A stretch of DNA of 64,000 bases from Guptibacillus hwajinpoensis (GCF_020171785.1 NZ_JAIVAE010000016.1:18691-82690), one strand, 5' to 3'; positions 41,309-51,663 are shown, numbered from the stretch's first letter. Numbers and translations are program-made. Notes: generated from the letters alone by a model not told the origin.

Positions 41309-43727
41309 CCTTCCTCTCAAAATGCTCATGCAACCGATACTCACAAATCTCTTTCGTCCAGTTATAAAGCAACTCGTTCTCTTCCTTATTATCCAATTCC
41401 AAATCAAACGAAAAAGTCCCATCATCAAATACAACCAATCCCTTAGAACTGCCACTCCACTTCGTCATAGGCATTCTCGCAATTAAACTTGCGACTTTGC
41501 TCTCATCATATTCCCACATCGCTCGAGACCCTTTATCAGAGAAATCGATTTTCCTTCGATACTCTTTTTCAGTCAAATACTGATGAAAATAGGGAGCGAC
41601 TTCTTTTGGAGTGACAGATGCTAACCAATTCTCCATTCCCCTACTTAACATGTAATGAAGAACGATCATCTTGTAGCTTTTTGCCATTCCGGTTCGTTCA
41701 ACTTCCTTAACCCAGCTTTCATAATCTCTATATACTTTTTCCTCAAAAGGAGCTAACTCACCTGCCCACTGCAGAAATCCTGGATAAGAGCCGAATTCCT
41801 GTCGATACTCTCGACTATTTTCTCTGCCATACAAATGAAGTTCTAAATAACTTGGACGTCTTCCAAGCTCTAACTTCAAATCTTGATACCCATTAAATAG
41901 CTTCTCTTTTCTTGGCTGCCTCTTCTTTTTCAGTTCCTTAAGTAGATCAACCACTTTAAGATCAAGATTCAATTCACAATTTGCGGGCACAACTGGTTCA
42001 ACTGTTTTCTTCTTACCTGATTGCTCTGGTGAAGTATCAAATAACGAAAGCTTAATATCCGCATTTCGATAGTTTCCGATCAAATCGATGATATTGCAGT
42101 ATTCTTTTCCATTATGTAGTCTAAGACCTCTCCCAACCTGTTGCGTGAAGATCGTTAATGATTCAGTTGGTCTTGCGAATAAAAGTGTATCAACCGGAGG
42201 AATATCTACCCCCTCATTAAATAGGTCGACAGTAAAGATAATAGCGACATCACCATTTGTTAATGCATCAATCGCATCTTTTCTCGAGTAGTTCCGTGAC
42301 TTTGAATTCAAGCTTATCGCTTTGTATCCTTTGTCATTAAAATACTCTGCTAGAAAATTCGCTTGTACAATCGATGAGCAAAACCCAAGTGAACGTGACT
42401 GCTTGTGTTCTACCCATGCACGAAGGATTTTGTCCGCTACTTCATCTTTTAACTGTGCTGCTAGTAGCTCTTCTTGATCGTACTTATTCCCAAGCCAAGT
42501 AACCTTTGAATAATCCGTTTCATCATAAACACCAAAATACCGAAAAGGCGTTAACCAATCGTTCTGAATAGCCTCAATAAAATGCATTTGATACGCCACA
42601 TTACCGCCGCATATCCCATAAACATCTTTACTATCCATTCGATCCGGTGTAGCTGTAATTCCAAGTAAGAACGCCGGTTTGAAATAATCGATAATTCCCT
42701 GATACGAATTCGCTGCAGCATGATGAAACTCATCTACTACAATTAAATCAAATTCATCTGGGCTAAATTGCTTTAGATTCTTTTCCTGACCAATTGTAAA
42801 AACAGAAGCAAACAGCATGTCAGCCTTATCTTTCACACGTCCATTGTAAATTCCAGTAGAGCGATCAGGAAGGACATGCTGAAATGAGTTCTTAGCCTGA
42901 TACAAAATCTCCTCTCGGTGCGCAACAAAAAGGACACGTTTAAAAGAACGTGCAAAAAATCCAGCCAGATAGGTTTTCCCGATTCCAGTCGGTAGGACAA
43001 CCATCGCCCTGGTGTAACCTTCTTCCAAGGTTGCTTCGAGAGCTTCCAAAGCTTCAAGTTGAGCTTGTCTCGGCTCAAGAACACTTTCAGATTCAATTCC
43101 GTACGGCAATCTACTTTCGTGAATTGTATTCGTTTGATCTGGAGTACCAACCGTCATTTCCACTTCTTCTAACTTGCTCCACTTTTGCAGGAGATCTGGG
43201 TACTTTTCATGATAATGCTCATAACGCTCTTTATATAACTGAATGGATTCTTCATTCAATGGAATAGTATTGTCATGATAAAACGTATGTAAAAATAAAT
43301 CTTCCGCTTCCTGGTATGTTGATGGTGAGCTGCTTTCAGGTAAGAACAGGTTCCACTCCACACCACTCGTTAGAGCCGATCGTGATAGATTAGACGAACC
43401 AACTAGGAAAGAACCCGTCTCCGACTCACTTCCGAACAAGTATGCTTTTGGATGAAAGGATCGGCCGTTGCTTTGAAATAAGCGCAGTTCAATGCCTTCC
43501 AGTTCTAGTAACCTTTGAAGTGCCACAGGTTGTGTGACGAATAAATAATCACCTGCACATAGCTTAACCGTCTTTCTTCTCGCTAATGCCAATTCCAAAT
43601 GATGATAAAGAAGCTCTACCCCTGACTTCATTACAAATGAAGTCAGGATATAAATCGAATCAGCTGACTCAATTTCTCGTACAAGGTGATCAATTAATTT
43701 ATCTGTAACTAGTTGAATCTTACTCAT
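41301..43727 (-). CDS. PLD-nuclease-like/SF2 helicase fusion (DISARM- or UvrB-like architecture)
   Basis: An 808-aa protein. Residues about 1-160 form a phospholipase-D-like half site: SFHPKAYLFGSESETGSFLV followed by GSSNLSRSAL (H-x-K and G-S-x-N). Residues about 215-560 are a superfamily 2 helicase with Walker A (VVLPTGIGKTYL), DEFHH box, TATPDR and QQVGRGLR (motif VI). The C-terminal 250 residues are helical, with RRPSYLELHLYGRENSREYR. MazG-like gene overlaps its start by 8 bases. Such fusions act in DNA damage or phage defence; no system has been confirmed here. Confidence 0.78.
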   Translation of the reverse strand: MSKIQLVTDKLIDHLVREIESADSIYILTSFVMKSGVELLYHHLELALARRKTVKLCAGDYLFVTQPVALQRLLELEGIELRLFQSNGRSFHPKAYLFGSESETGSFLVGSSNLSRSALTSGVEWNLFLPESSSPSTYQEAEDLFLHTFYHDNTIPLNEESIQLYKERYEHYHEKYPDLLQKWSKLEEVEMTVGTPDQTNTIHESRLPYGIESESVLEPRQAQLEALEALEATLEEGYTRAMVVLPTGIGKTYLAGFFARSFKRVLFVAHREEILYQAKNSFQHVLPDRSTGIYNGRVKDKADMLFASVFTIGQEKNLKQFSPDEFDLIVVDEFHHAAANSYQGIIDYFKPAFLLGITATPDRMDSKDVYGICGGNVAYQMHFIEAIQNDWLTPFRYFGVYDETDYSKVTWLGNKYDQEELLAAQLKDEVADKILRAWVEHKQSRSLGFCSSIVQANFLAEYFNDKGYKAISLNSKSRNYSRKDAIDALTNGDVAIIFTVDLFNEGVDIPPVDTLLFARPTESLTIFTQQVGRGLRLHNGKEYCNIIDLIGNYRNADIKLSLFDTSPEQSGKKKTVEPVVPANCELNLDLKVVDLLKELKKKRQPRKEKLFNGYQDLKLELGRRPSYLELHLYGRENSREYRQEFGSYPGFLQWAGELAPFEEKVYRDYESWVKEVERTGMAKSYKMIVLHYMLSRGMENWLASVTPKEVAPYFHQYLTEKEYRRKIDFSDKGSRAMWEYDESKVASLIARMPMTKWSGSSKGLVVFDDGTFSFDLELDNKEENELLYNWTKEICEYRLHEHFERKAR

Positions 43728-44046
43728 CTTCTACATCTATCAGATAAATCTTTTCTTCAAACCCACCACGCTTCTCTTTCTTCTCTTTTCGTACCTGTTC
43801 AAGTTCTTCATAGGAAGAATGATGTACCGTCGTAAGCGCATGGATCAATTCTAGGATATCCGCTAGTTCCTCAATGGAATGGCTATCTCCATCTGCTTCA
43901 AGGTACTCTTGAAGCTCTTCTTTTAATTTTGATTGAAGTTCTTCCTTATATTCAAAGTCATTTAACGTTGTAATATTAAAATCTTTTCCAGTCGCTTTGA
44001 TGATCTCTGGGATACGGTCTCTGATTAGCTTGTTGTAAGTTGGCAT
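43720..44046 (-). CDS. MazG-like nucleoside triphosphate pyrophosphohydrolase
   Basis: About 108 aa from ATG 44046 (spaced behind AAAGGTGG; an ATG at 44052 is too close). It begins TYNKLIRDRIPEIIKATGKD, the signature of the phosphoribosyl-ATP/MazG-type family found in phages and defence regions. Metal-binding acidic clusters are KEELQEYLEADGD and EELADILELIHAL (E-x-x-x-D). It may lower particular nucleotide pools. The gene overlaps the downstream PLD-helicase and forms an operon with it. Confidence 0.8.
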   Translation of the reverse strand: MPTYNKLIRDRIPEIIKATGKDFNITTLNDFEYKEELQSKLKEELQEYLEADGDSHSIEELADILELIHALTTVHHSSYEELEQVRKEKKEKRGGFEEKIYLIDVEDE

Positions 44047-44127
44047 GGTCATCCACCTTTCGCAATTTGATATAATTCAATGATAATATAGATGGAGTAA
44101 TTATGATTAAGGAGTTGCTAACAAATC

Positions 44128-44517
44128 ATGAAAAAAGTCAAAGTCGTCGGTGCGGTAATTCGCAACAAACAAGATGAATTCCTTTGTGCTCTTCGCTCTC
44201 CCACGATGTCTCTACCAAATTTATGGGAGTTTCCAGGGGGGAAGATTGAGGAAGGGGAAACACCTGAACAAACGTTAATACGCGAAATTGAGGAAGAACT
44301 AGACTGTGAAATTTCGGTTCAAGAAAAAGTAGAAGAAGTTCTTCATGAATACCCTAACGTCATTGTTAATCTACTTACATATGAATCAACTATTATTAAC
44401 GGTGAACCCAAAGCAAAAGAACACGCTAAGTTGGAGTGGGTTTCAAAGAATGATTTACGTTCTCTTGAATGGGCTCCCGCTGATATTCCAACAATCGATA
44501 AGCTGTTATCGAATTAA
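44128..44517 (+). CDS. NUDIX hydrolase, MutT-like
   Basis: A 129-aa protein with an intact NUDIX box: GGKIEEGETPEQTLIREIEE followed by EL (G-x5-E-x7-R-E-U-x-E-E-x-G/L). The end DIPTIDKLLS and the start KKVKVVGAVIRNKQDEFLCA are typical of the 8-oxo-dGTP/CTP pyrophosphohydrolase group. Its 3' end overlaps the convergent DUF3427 helicase by 12 bases. Nucleotide sanitation is the likely role. Confidence 0.88.
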   Translation: MKKVKVVGAVIRNKQDEFLCALRSPTMSLPNLWEFPGGKIEEGETPEQTLIREIEEELDCEISVQEKVEEVLHEYPNVIVNLLTYESTIINGEPKAKEHAKLEWVSKNDLRSLEWAPADIPTIDKLLSN

Positions 44518-47500
44518 ATCAATAAATAAATCCTCTGGCACGGGATGATGAAGCTTCCACTTAATACTCATCGGCTTGTCCCCATGACTTGAAACATAGT
44601 CGATCTCCCCTAAGTAGGTAAAAGGCAACGTTATCTCGTGCATTTTATTAAACTTCCTTACAAACAAGTGAATGTGAATGCCTTTTTCCTTATGGTTAAT
44701 ATATGCTTGTCCAACAGATGAACTGTGCGACGTTTGGTTCTGGCTTTGCCAATGGAAGTGACGCTGATCGATAAAATAATCCTTATAGTGAAGGTGATTC
44801 GATACGGCTTCATCTTTGTTTAAGTTTATGAAAAGCAAATAGTGGTTTCCAACTCGACTTACACCCTCACGCCAAGTTCCTTCCTGGACACCCGCTTGAA
44901 ACAAAAAGATCAAATCATTTCGCGAATAGTTTTGATAACGAATCACACGCTCGCCTTCTCCCAGAAAACGATCTGGTTTAAACGTACGACGAAACTCCAC
45001 AATTCCATATTCTATCCGTTCTATGAATTTTTCATGAACAAAATCAATCGATAAGGCTTCAGATAAGCGTTTATCTATCCTAAAGCCTTCATTTTCAATA
45101 ATGCCAATCACATGCTTGTGCTTTTTATATCCCTGAGTTAACTTCAGCATTGCATCATGAATTAAGCTACGATGTTTTTCTTCATCCGGTAGAATACCGA
45201 AACGACGCTGGATAATACGAAAAACATCTGACTGATGAACAACAGGAACCTCATTTGCAGCCTCCAAAATGGCTAACTCATACGGCCACTTTATTGGATA
45301 CATATTCTCCATTCGCTCAAACAGCTCATTTACCTGTTCATTTTCTAAAATAACTTCATCTACTTTAGAAAGATCCTTCATTTTTTTCTTCGTTTTCACC
45401 CAAGACCCTAATCTCTTTACAAAGAAATGCAAGTTCGGGGCACTCTCAGAATAAAGAAAGTCAATTACCTCTGGGGATCTTCCAAGTTCTCGCTTAAACT
45501 GCGCATAAATACTTGTTAGCATCGCAAGCAAATCCATTCGAATACTATCGATCTTTTCTAAAATACGCTTTTGAGAAACTTGGTCAAGGTCAACATATGA
45601 CGCGCCAGGTAGATCAGCAAACTCATGCTGAACAGCAATTCGAAGTGAATCCTTATCAAACGCACGTGAATTGGTCTCACCAGCAAGCGCCAAAGGAACG
45701 ATAAACGACTTTTGATAGTTTCCAATAAAGTCGAGTATAGTGACAAACTCTTTCCCTTCGACCTTTCGCAAACCTCTTCCAAGCTGCTGAATAAACACCG
45801 TAGAGGATTCAGTTGGTCTTAGAAATAAGATCAGGTTGAGTCGAGGAATATCTATTCCTTCGTTAAAAATATTCACTGAGAAAATCATTTGCAGCGGATC
45901 TTCGTTATCTTCAAGCTGCTGAACAACCTGTCCTCTATATTCAGGAGAATCATTTCCTGTGAGCACCGTCGTTACATAACCTAAACGGTTAAACGATTCG
46001 CTCATAAACATCGCATGCTCAATCGTTGCACAAAAGCCTAACCCAATAAGCAGCTCCCCATCAAACCCATAACGCTTGATCATCTCATGGACATAATCGA
46101 CACGCTCATTTGTCTTTAGCGCTTTTACAAGTTGGCGTTCATCTAATAATCCATTTCGCAACCCTATTTCATTGTAATCCACCGTATCATCTGCTAACCC
46201 AAAGTAATGAAAAGGTGCCAGTAATTCCGCTTCAAGAGCATCGCGTAATCGTATTTCATACACTACATTGTAATCACAAAGTGCAAGCACATCCCGACCA
46301 TCCATTCGTTCAGGTGTTGCTGTTAACCCTAGCAAAAAGGTTGGTTCAAAATAGTGAAGGATCTTCAAATAGGTTGGTGCTTCAGCATGATGAAATTCAT
46401 CAACAATAATGTAATCAAATTCATTCGGATGAAAATGATGTAGCACCTGTTCAGAATGAAGTGACTGAACCGTACTAAATAAAAACGGTTTATGTATGTC
46501 TTTTTCTTTTCCAGTTAACTTCCCACATAAATGAGTATTGTTAAACACCTGTTCAAACGTATCCTTCGCGTTGTCGAGTAACTCTTCCCGATGTGCGAGA
46601 AAAAGCATACGCTTAGGTTTCAATTCAAATACATCAAAGGCAGACAAATAGGTTTTTCCCGTTCCTGTTGCTGCAATCACAACGCCTTTACGATTGCCAT
46701 TCTCTCGTGTTTGCTTTAGAGCTTGTAACGCCTTCTTCTGCATTTCATTTGGTTCAATGTCAGGATGAGGTGAGTAAGAGACGTTACTTTCTGCCACTTG
46801 TGAAATTTGGAACGACGGCCGAATGACAGGCTTCGTTTCCTTTTCATCTAAATGTTGCTCATACCGTTCAAGCAATTCTTCTGTTAATATGTGTGATCTC
46901 TCATCATCCCATGCCTTCTGAAACTTTTCCATTGCCTGTTTATAGATTGGTAAATAGCTAGAGTCAGGAACTTTCACATTCCATTCATGCCCATTAATTA
47001 AGGCAGCATGAGATAAATTCGAAGAACCAATGATTGCCGTATGTAATCCAGAAGCACGTTCAAACAAGTAGGCTTTCGTGTGAAATGACTCTCTTCCAGA
47101 ATCAAATACGCGCACTTCTACGTTTGAAAATTCAAGCAGCTTTCGTAGTGCCTTTGCTTCTGTAACGTTCATATAAAGTGATGTTAGAATTCTCACCTTA
47201 ATACCACGTTGTTGCAACTCCGTTAACGGTCGAATTAGCAGTTGCAACCCAGACATTCGAATAAAGCTCACCATAAAGGACACCGAATCAGCTGTTAGCA
47301 TCTCAAACTTCAATGATTTAAATAAGTTCTTCATCTTCTGCTTTTCGTTTGAGATCAGTTCTATTGAAGATAAGTGTTGGTTTTCTAGCTCAGGGATCTC
47401 TTGGTTGTCATATCGATAAAGAATGTTTGATAATGGTAGGGTGAAATCATCACGTTTATCACCAACAAGCTGGAGAACTTGGTGAGTAAATTTAATTGCC

Positions 47501-47673
47501 TCCTCTAACTTTCCATCTTCCAATAATCTCTCGAATTTTTGTCCGATTGCTAGAGCGCTTTTATGGATGAGAGCATCTGAGTATTCGATTGGTGGTAGCG
47601 GGGAATGCTTTTGGTTTGTGGGGTAGCGTTTGTTCGTTTGTTTTAGTTCCTCATATGTTCCTTTTTTTGTCAT
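44506..47673 (-). CDS. PLD-like/SF2 helicase fusion with C-terminal DUF3427
   Basis: A 1055-aa protein. After an N-terminal helical region, residues about 110-260 carry a PLD-like site, FHTKAYLFERASGLHTAIIG followed by SSNLSHAAL. The SF2 helicase has VIAATGTGKTYLSAF, IVVDEFHHAEAPTY, TATPERMDG and QQLGRGLRKVEG. The last 150 residues are DUF3427 (YQNYSRNDLIFLFQAGVQEG, HIHLFVRKFN). It starts 17 bases after the NERD-UvrD gene, so the two form an operon. This domain set is a known but poorly understood nuclease-helicase type that recurs in defence islands. It is a distant paralogue of the 41301-43727 gene, which lacks DUF3427. Confidence 0.8.
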   Translation of the reverse strand: MTKKGTYEELKQTNKRYPTNQKHSPLPPIEYSDALIHKSALAIGQKFERLLEDGKLEEAIKFTHQVLQLVGDKRDDFTLPLSNILYRYDNQEIPELENQHLSSIELISNEKQKMKNLFKSLKFEMLTADSVSFMVSFIRMSGLQLLIRPLTELQQRGIKVRILTSLYMNVTEAKALRKLLEFSNVEVRVFDSGRESFHTKAYLFERASGLHTAIIGSSNLSHAALINGHEWNVKVPDSSYLPIYKQAMEKFQKAWDDERSHILTEELLERYEQHLDEKETKPVIRPSFQISQVAESNVSYSPHPDIEPNEMQKKALQALKQTRENGNRKGVVIAATGTGKTYLSAFDVFELKPKRMLFLAHREELLDNAKDTFEQVFNNTHLCGKLTGKEKDIHKPFLFSTVQSLHSEQVLHHFHPNEFDYIIVDEFHHAEAPTYLKILHYFEPTFLLGLTATPERMDGRDVLALCDYNVVYEIRLRDALEAELLAPFHYFGLADDTVDYNEIGLRNGLLDERQLVKALKTNERVDYVHEMIKRYGFDGELLIGLGFCATIEHAMFMSESFNRLGYVTTVLTGNDSPEYRGQVVQQLEDNEDPLQMIFSVNIFNEGIDIPRLNLILFLRPTESSTVFIQQLGRGLRKVEGKEFVTILDFIGNYQKSFIVPLALAGETNSRAFDKDSLRIAVQHEFADLPGASYVDLDQVSQKRILEKIDSIRMDLLAMLTSIYAQFKRELGRSPEVIDFLYSESAPNLHFFVKRLGSWVKTKKKMKDLSKVDEVILENEQVNELFERMENMYPIKWPYELAILEAANEVPVVHQSDVFRIIQRRFGILPDEEKHRSLIHDAMLKLTQGYKKHKHVIGIIENEGFRIDKRLSEALSIDFVHEKFIERIEYGIVEFRRTFKPDRFLGEGERVIRYQNYSRNDLIFLFQAGVQEGTWREGVSRVGNHYLLFINLNKDEAVSNHLHYKDYFIDQRHFHWQSQNQTSHSSSVGQAYINHKEKGIHIHLFVRKFNKMHEITLPFTYLGEIDYVSSHGDKPMSIKWKLHHPVPEDLFIDLIR

Positions 47674-47690
47674 GGTATCATTCCTTGAAT

Positions 47691-49598
47691 CTAATTTATT
47701 AGGGATTGACTAACTTTTTTACCACGCTTTTTGTCTGTTAACAGTTTTTCGAAATATTTAGTATACTCCGACTCTCCGCTATACGAAATCATTAAATATT
47801 CAATCGCCCTTGTCATTCCTATATACATAAGAGCGGCCTCCCTGTTCTTGTCTTCTTCAAGAGCAAAAGGCATATTATCAGCATTCACAATAAAAACAGC
47901 CTGAAAATCAAGACCCTTACTACTATCAAAAGTTGAAAGTTTTACAGTACCATCGTCTTTCTGATAAAGCCGCTTAGACTCTTGGTTTTCTGTTACCCAT
48001 GTGTAAGGGATAGACTGTTCATCAAAAACCTTTTTCAATGTTTCTACAATACCAACTTTATATGTTCGTTTAACTCTATATAATATCAGCATTTCATCAT
48101 AAGGCACTTTCTTTTCTTCATGGAGTTTTTTCATGGTTTTGGCTACATAATTTGCCTCTTCTGACCAGTTAGTGAATCGTATAAGTGCTGGTTCAGGACC
48201 TTTCCTTCTTGTACTTTGGGGAGGAATGATTTCCTGACCCTCTATTTGTCCTGACACCACTTTTTTTGTTTCTGAATGTTTCTGATAAAAATCCCATGCA
48301 AACTGAATAATTTGTGATGTATTTCGATAGTTTATCTGCAAGATTTTAGAACGGCCTCTAAAATCAAGTCCTGTATGCTGTAACAAATTCCGACCTCGTT
48401 GATAGATCGTTTGAGCACGGTCTTCAACTAACAACATAGAAGAAGTTTCTTTTTTCAGTAAGAGACTAATAAGCCTAAGCCAGTCAGATTCAAAATCCTG
48501 CCCTTCATCAATTAGCACCGCATCATATTTTGGTAATACTGCTTCACCTTTCTCAATCTTATCTATAAAGATTGGGAGTTTGGCCTCAGAAATATACAAA
48601 TCTTTTTTTAGCCACTCATGGAAGTTCCTCACTGTAATTCCATCAAATCTATCCTCAGGTGTATTTGCAGCCTCAAATAAATCAGTTGGTTCTTCCATTT
48701 TGGCACGTACCATCGCCTCAATCGATCTAGAGAGTGATATATTGTAGCAAAGTATTAAAATCTTCCAATCTGGATTTTGTTGCTTAATTAACCTTGCTCT
48801 ACTTGCCAAAATTAGAGTCTTTCCACTCCCTGCAACTCCTCTAATTAATCGATTGCCTTCTCCAATTTGCTTTGCTAATTTTTCTTGGTGAAGATCCATG
48901 GTCTCAAGATTATGTAGAGATAGAAGAAGTTGGTCACGATAAGGCGCTGGTTCTCGATACTCACGACTAATGCGGACTTCAGGAAATAGATGATAACGAA
49001 TTGCCTTAATCTCTTGTATGGTAAGTGGTTCTTTTAATCGAAACGGGATTGTAAACATGCTAAACAGCTTTTCAATTAATTGTTCTTCGGAAAATCCGTC
49101 CTGCTCAGGGTCAACCTCATCTCGTGTTAATAAAAAAATAGGGTCAATGACTTCATATAAGTCACTACTGATACACTGCGTTTGAGTGAGACGAGTAAAC
49201 ACTGTACCGTACCCGCACGGAAATTTCAGTTTTCCAAGATATTTACCTTCTTGATGTGTTAAATTTCCGTCTTTCTTTAATAGATTTTGAATATCAAACA
49301 TATAATCTCTTGCCTGTTTTAGGGGTGACTTCACCGTAATCATGCCATTCGTTGTACTGTTAATAACCCACTCATCATGATTTAAATGATGAAGTGTTTT
49401 AAGTGTATAATCTTTTACCTCTAGTACAAGCAAACCTAAATAGGGTCCAATGATTAAAAAATCTGGGCGTTTACCGTTTATGTCAGGTTCATAATAAACA
49501 ATGTAATCATCATCTAAAAATTCTTTAAGGGTTTGAAAAAGCACTCGCTCTCCCTTAGTGGCACTGCTCCTTATAGTATCAGGAACTGTTATAGCCAT
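47691..49598 (-). CDS. NERD nuclease domain fused to UvrD-like SF1 helicase
   Basis: A 635-aa protein. The N-terminal NERD (PD-(D/E)xK) nuclease has GKRPDFLIIGPYLGLLVLEV with the ExK (EVKDY) at its end. The helicase part carries RGVAGSGKTLILASRARLIK (Walker A), VLIDEGQDF (Walker B) and RNTSQIIQFAWDF, plus STFDSSKGLDFQAVFIVNAD near the end. GAGGAGG precedes the ATG. First gene of the operon with the DUF3427 helicase. Such NERD-helicases process damaged or foreign DNA; the exact job is unknown. Confidence 0.82.
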   Translation of the reverse strand: MAITVPDTIRSSATKGERVLFQTLKEFLDDDYIVYYEPDINGKRPDFLIIGPYLGLLVLEVKDYTLKTLHHLNHDEWVINSTTNGMITVKSPLKQARDYMFDIQNLLKKDGNLTHQEGKYLGKLKFPCGYGTVFTRLTQTQCISSDLYEVIDPIFLLTRDEVDPEQDGFSEEQLIEKLFSMFTIPFRLKEPLTIQEIKAIRYHLFPEVRISREYREPAPYRDQLLLSLHNLETMDLHQEKLAKQIGEGNRLIRGVAGSGKTLILASRARLIKQQNPDWKILILCYNISLSRSIEAMVRAKMEEPTDLFEAANTPEDRFDGITVRNFHEWLKKDLYISEAKLPIFIDKIEKGEAVLPKYDAVLIDEGQDFESDWLRLISLLLKKETSSMLLVEDRAQTIYQRGRNLLQHTGLDFRGRSKILQINYRNTSQIIQFAWDFYQKHSETKKVVSGQIEGQEIIPPQSTRRKGPEPALIRFTNWSEEANYVAKTMKKLHEEKKVPYDEMLILYRVKRTYKVGIVETLKKVFDEQSIPYTWVTENQESKRLYQKDDGTVKLSTFDSSKGLDFQAVFIVNADNMPFALEEDKNREAALMYIGMTRAIEYLMISYSGESEYTKYFEKLLTDKKRGKKVSQSLIN

Positions 49599-49789
49599 AG
49601 TATTTCCTCCTCTCCCGAAACAACAGGTATAATATGGTATTATATCATTTATTGGATTTAACTGATTCTTTTATGTAAAAAAACAGAGGTATATTGAAGA
49701 CTAAAGAAAAGTAAATTTAACTTTAAATAGTTTTCTTATATACTAATTTGCTATTCTAGTTAATAATGTCTAATTTCCTTAAAATAAAA

Positions 49790-49812
49790 ATAGCCTTCGC
49801 TCAGAAGGCTAT
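49790..49812 (-). terminator. Terminator downstream of the ComK-like gene
   Basis: ATAGCCTTC (49790-49798) pairs with GAAGGCTAT (49804-49812), followed on the minus strand by TTTTATTTT. It lies 21 bases after the stop of the gene ending at 49833. Confidence 0.8.
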
Positions 49813-49832
49813 CACTTATAAGATTTTCAATC

Positions 49833-50207
49833 TTACCTATTTGAATAATGACTCTTCCACATCCCCGTTCGCTCAATCTGTTTCTGCATCCGATCAACAG
49901 ACACTGGCACATCAAGAAACAATCCATTAAGAAAATGAATACCAGAAGATGTTTTTGTTAAGCTTCTTGCCCAACGAATATGTTGAAACATGACCCATAC
50001 ACACTCCAGGTTTTCAGGTGACTCTGAAGGCAGAGCGAAAATGTTCCAATAAGGGTTTAGCACCACTGGCGTTGATTGAACATAATTGAGGTGATGTACG
50101 GTTGCCTGGCGTCTTCCTTCATACGTACTCCCACCCTGCAAACAGGCATCTTCAATTAACTCAATTGGGGATTTTTCTGTTAGGTAAACACCGTTTTCTT
50201 CATACAC
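49833..50207 (-). CDS. ComK-like competence regulator, N-terminally truncated or frameshifted
   Basis: The readable frame gives 124 aa from GTG 50207. SPIELIEDACLQGGSTYEGR and VLNPYWNIFALPSESPENLE align with ComK (IVDRSCRFFGSSYAGR; VDPSNQIFLFPT), and the end RMQKQIERTGMW is also ComK-like. The N-terminal part of ComK is missing. The same frame continues upstream as SYPVEYGTRV to a stop near 50243, while an ATG at about 50252 in another frame opens MNFNITATQ. A one-base shift between the two would restore a complete start. No strong binding site is visible for either start. Either a short ComK variant or a recent pseudogene. Confidence 0.6.
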   Translation of the reverse strand: MYEENGVYLTEKSPIELIEDACLQGGSTYEGRRQATVHHLNYVQSTPVVLNPYWNIFALPSESPENLECVWVMFQHIRWARSLTKTSSGIHFLNGLFLDVPVSVDRMQKQIERTGMWKSHYSNR

Positions 50208-50345
50208 TCTCGTTCCATACTCTACTGGGTAGCTGTAATGTTAAAATTCATCCCAAAATAAAATTAAGACCTATGGTAGAACTCCTTATTGACTACACCC
50301 ATTTTTTGTAAGAATATAAAAATAAAACACTGGGGGTTACTACTG

Positions 50346-51587
50346 TTGAGATATGCGCTACATACAATCGATAACGAATTAGAATACCTTCCTTATAAAG
50401 TGAATAAAGAGGATGTTTCAAATTATAAGCAACTTGCTAATAAAGGAATCTATCAATGTCCTGATTGTAAAGCTAATCTAATAGTAAAATATGGGGAAGA
50501 GCGAGGAATGTATTTCTCACATTTACATTCCGAAGCTTGTATGGAATCGAAACAAACCGATCGAGCTTTGACAAGATACAATAAACAAAACCAACGTGAA
50601 ACGAAAAAACACCGAGCAATCATGGACATCGTCTACGATGAACTAAATGCTCAGTCTAAAATCAATCGCCATCTATCCGTTGAATTTGGTTTCAGAGCCA
50701 AGCCAAACTTTAAGGTTATTCCAGATATCCTATTAACGATTGATCAAAAAGAGATCGCTCTTTCCTTTATCACTAACGTCAACCCCAGCAAAGATGAAAG
50801 TTTAGCAAAAGAAATCATTAAACGGCATCATTACTTTATAGAGCAAAATTTGTTCCCGATCTGGTTTATTGAACGAAAAGAACTCGCTATTGAGAAAGAA
50901 AAAAATAGTATTGTTCTTTGGGAAGCGGAGCATACGATTGCATCATACACTAGTGAAGATAGAGAATGGGAAAACTTATTAAAAGAACTTCGCCCAAATC
51001 CAAACTTTTTTAAACTTTACAATTATCCTTTGTCTCCTCGACTAAACAAATTGGAAACCGGTAGTCTGTACTACCTTTATGATGAAAACGACAAAATCAT
51101 TGTAAATATCAAAAGGTTCTTGAAGGATCATAATAATAGACCTTATCGAGCTTTTTTATTACATGAAGGGTATAGTCTATCACTAGCAGATGCACTTTCA
51201 GTAACCCCTGAAAATAAACTTCTACTTTGTGATCCTCATCAAGAGTTATCTAACAGAAAAACTTTCTTAGACAACCACTTGGAATTACAAAAACTCGAAG
51301 AAGATAGAAATAAGAATAACAAGCAATCAACACCAACTGTTTTAATCTCAACTTCAAAGAATAAAAAAATAAGTAGCAGTAAGAAAACTAAGATGAGCAA
51401 TGACTTACTTTATGAACTATTACGAGTAAGAATCAAAATAAATTCCCATGAGAAGAACCTCATACAAGATTATTTAGAAGCAACAGGAATGGAACCTATT
51501 GAAGTTTGGAAAATAGTAGAATTATATAAATGTAAATCGTACAAAGAATTAGAAAACAGATTAATAGGTAAGAAAGTTATTGATTAA
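50346..51587 (+). CDS. CoiA-like competence/nuclease-type protein
   Basis: About 413 aa from TTG 50346 (preceded by GGGGG; an ATG at 50289 seems too far upstream). A zinc-finger-like N terminus, YQCPDCKANLIVKYGEERGM and YFSHLHSEAC, is typical of CoiA-like proteins, followed by a PD-(D/E)xK-like core: HRAIMDIVYDELNAQS, KVIPDILLTIDQKEIALSFI and RHHYFIEQNLFPIWFIER. CoiA acts with RecA in competence recombination in streptococci. Here it stands next to a ComK-like gene in divergent orientation. The C-terminal 120 residues are charged and family-specific. Confidence 0.75.
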   Translation: MRYALHTIDNELEYLPYKVNKEDVSNYKQLANKGIYQCPDCKANLIVKYGEERGMYFSHLHSEACMESKQTDRALTRYNKQNQRETKKHRAIMDIVYDELNAQSKINRHLSVEFGFRAKPNFKVIPDILLTIDQKEIALSFITNVNPSKDESLAKEIIKRHHYFIEQNLFPIWFIERKELAIEKEKNSIVLWEAEHTIASYTSEDREWENLLKELRPNPNFFKLYNYPLSPRLNKLETGSLYYLYDENDKIIVNIKRFLKDHNNRPYRAFLLHEGYSLSLADALSVTPENKLLLCDPHQELSNRKTFLDNHLELQKLEEDRNKNNKQSTPTVLISTSKNKKISSSKKTKMSNDLLYELLRVRIKINSHEKNLIQDYLEATGMEPIEVWKIVELYKCKSYKELENRLIGKKVID

Positions 51588-51663
51588 AGGTATGAAAATG
51601 CTTAACTAAAAATCAAACTTACTTCGAGAGATTTGAAACAAAAGTAAGGATTCTATTATTTCA

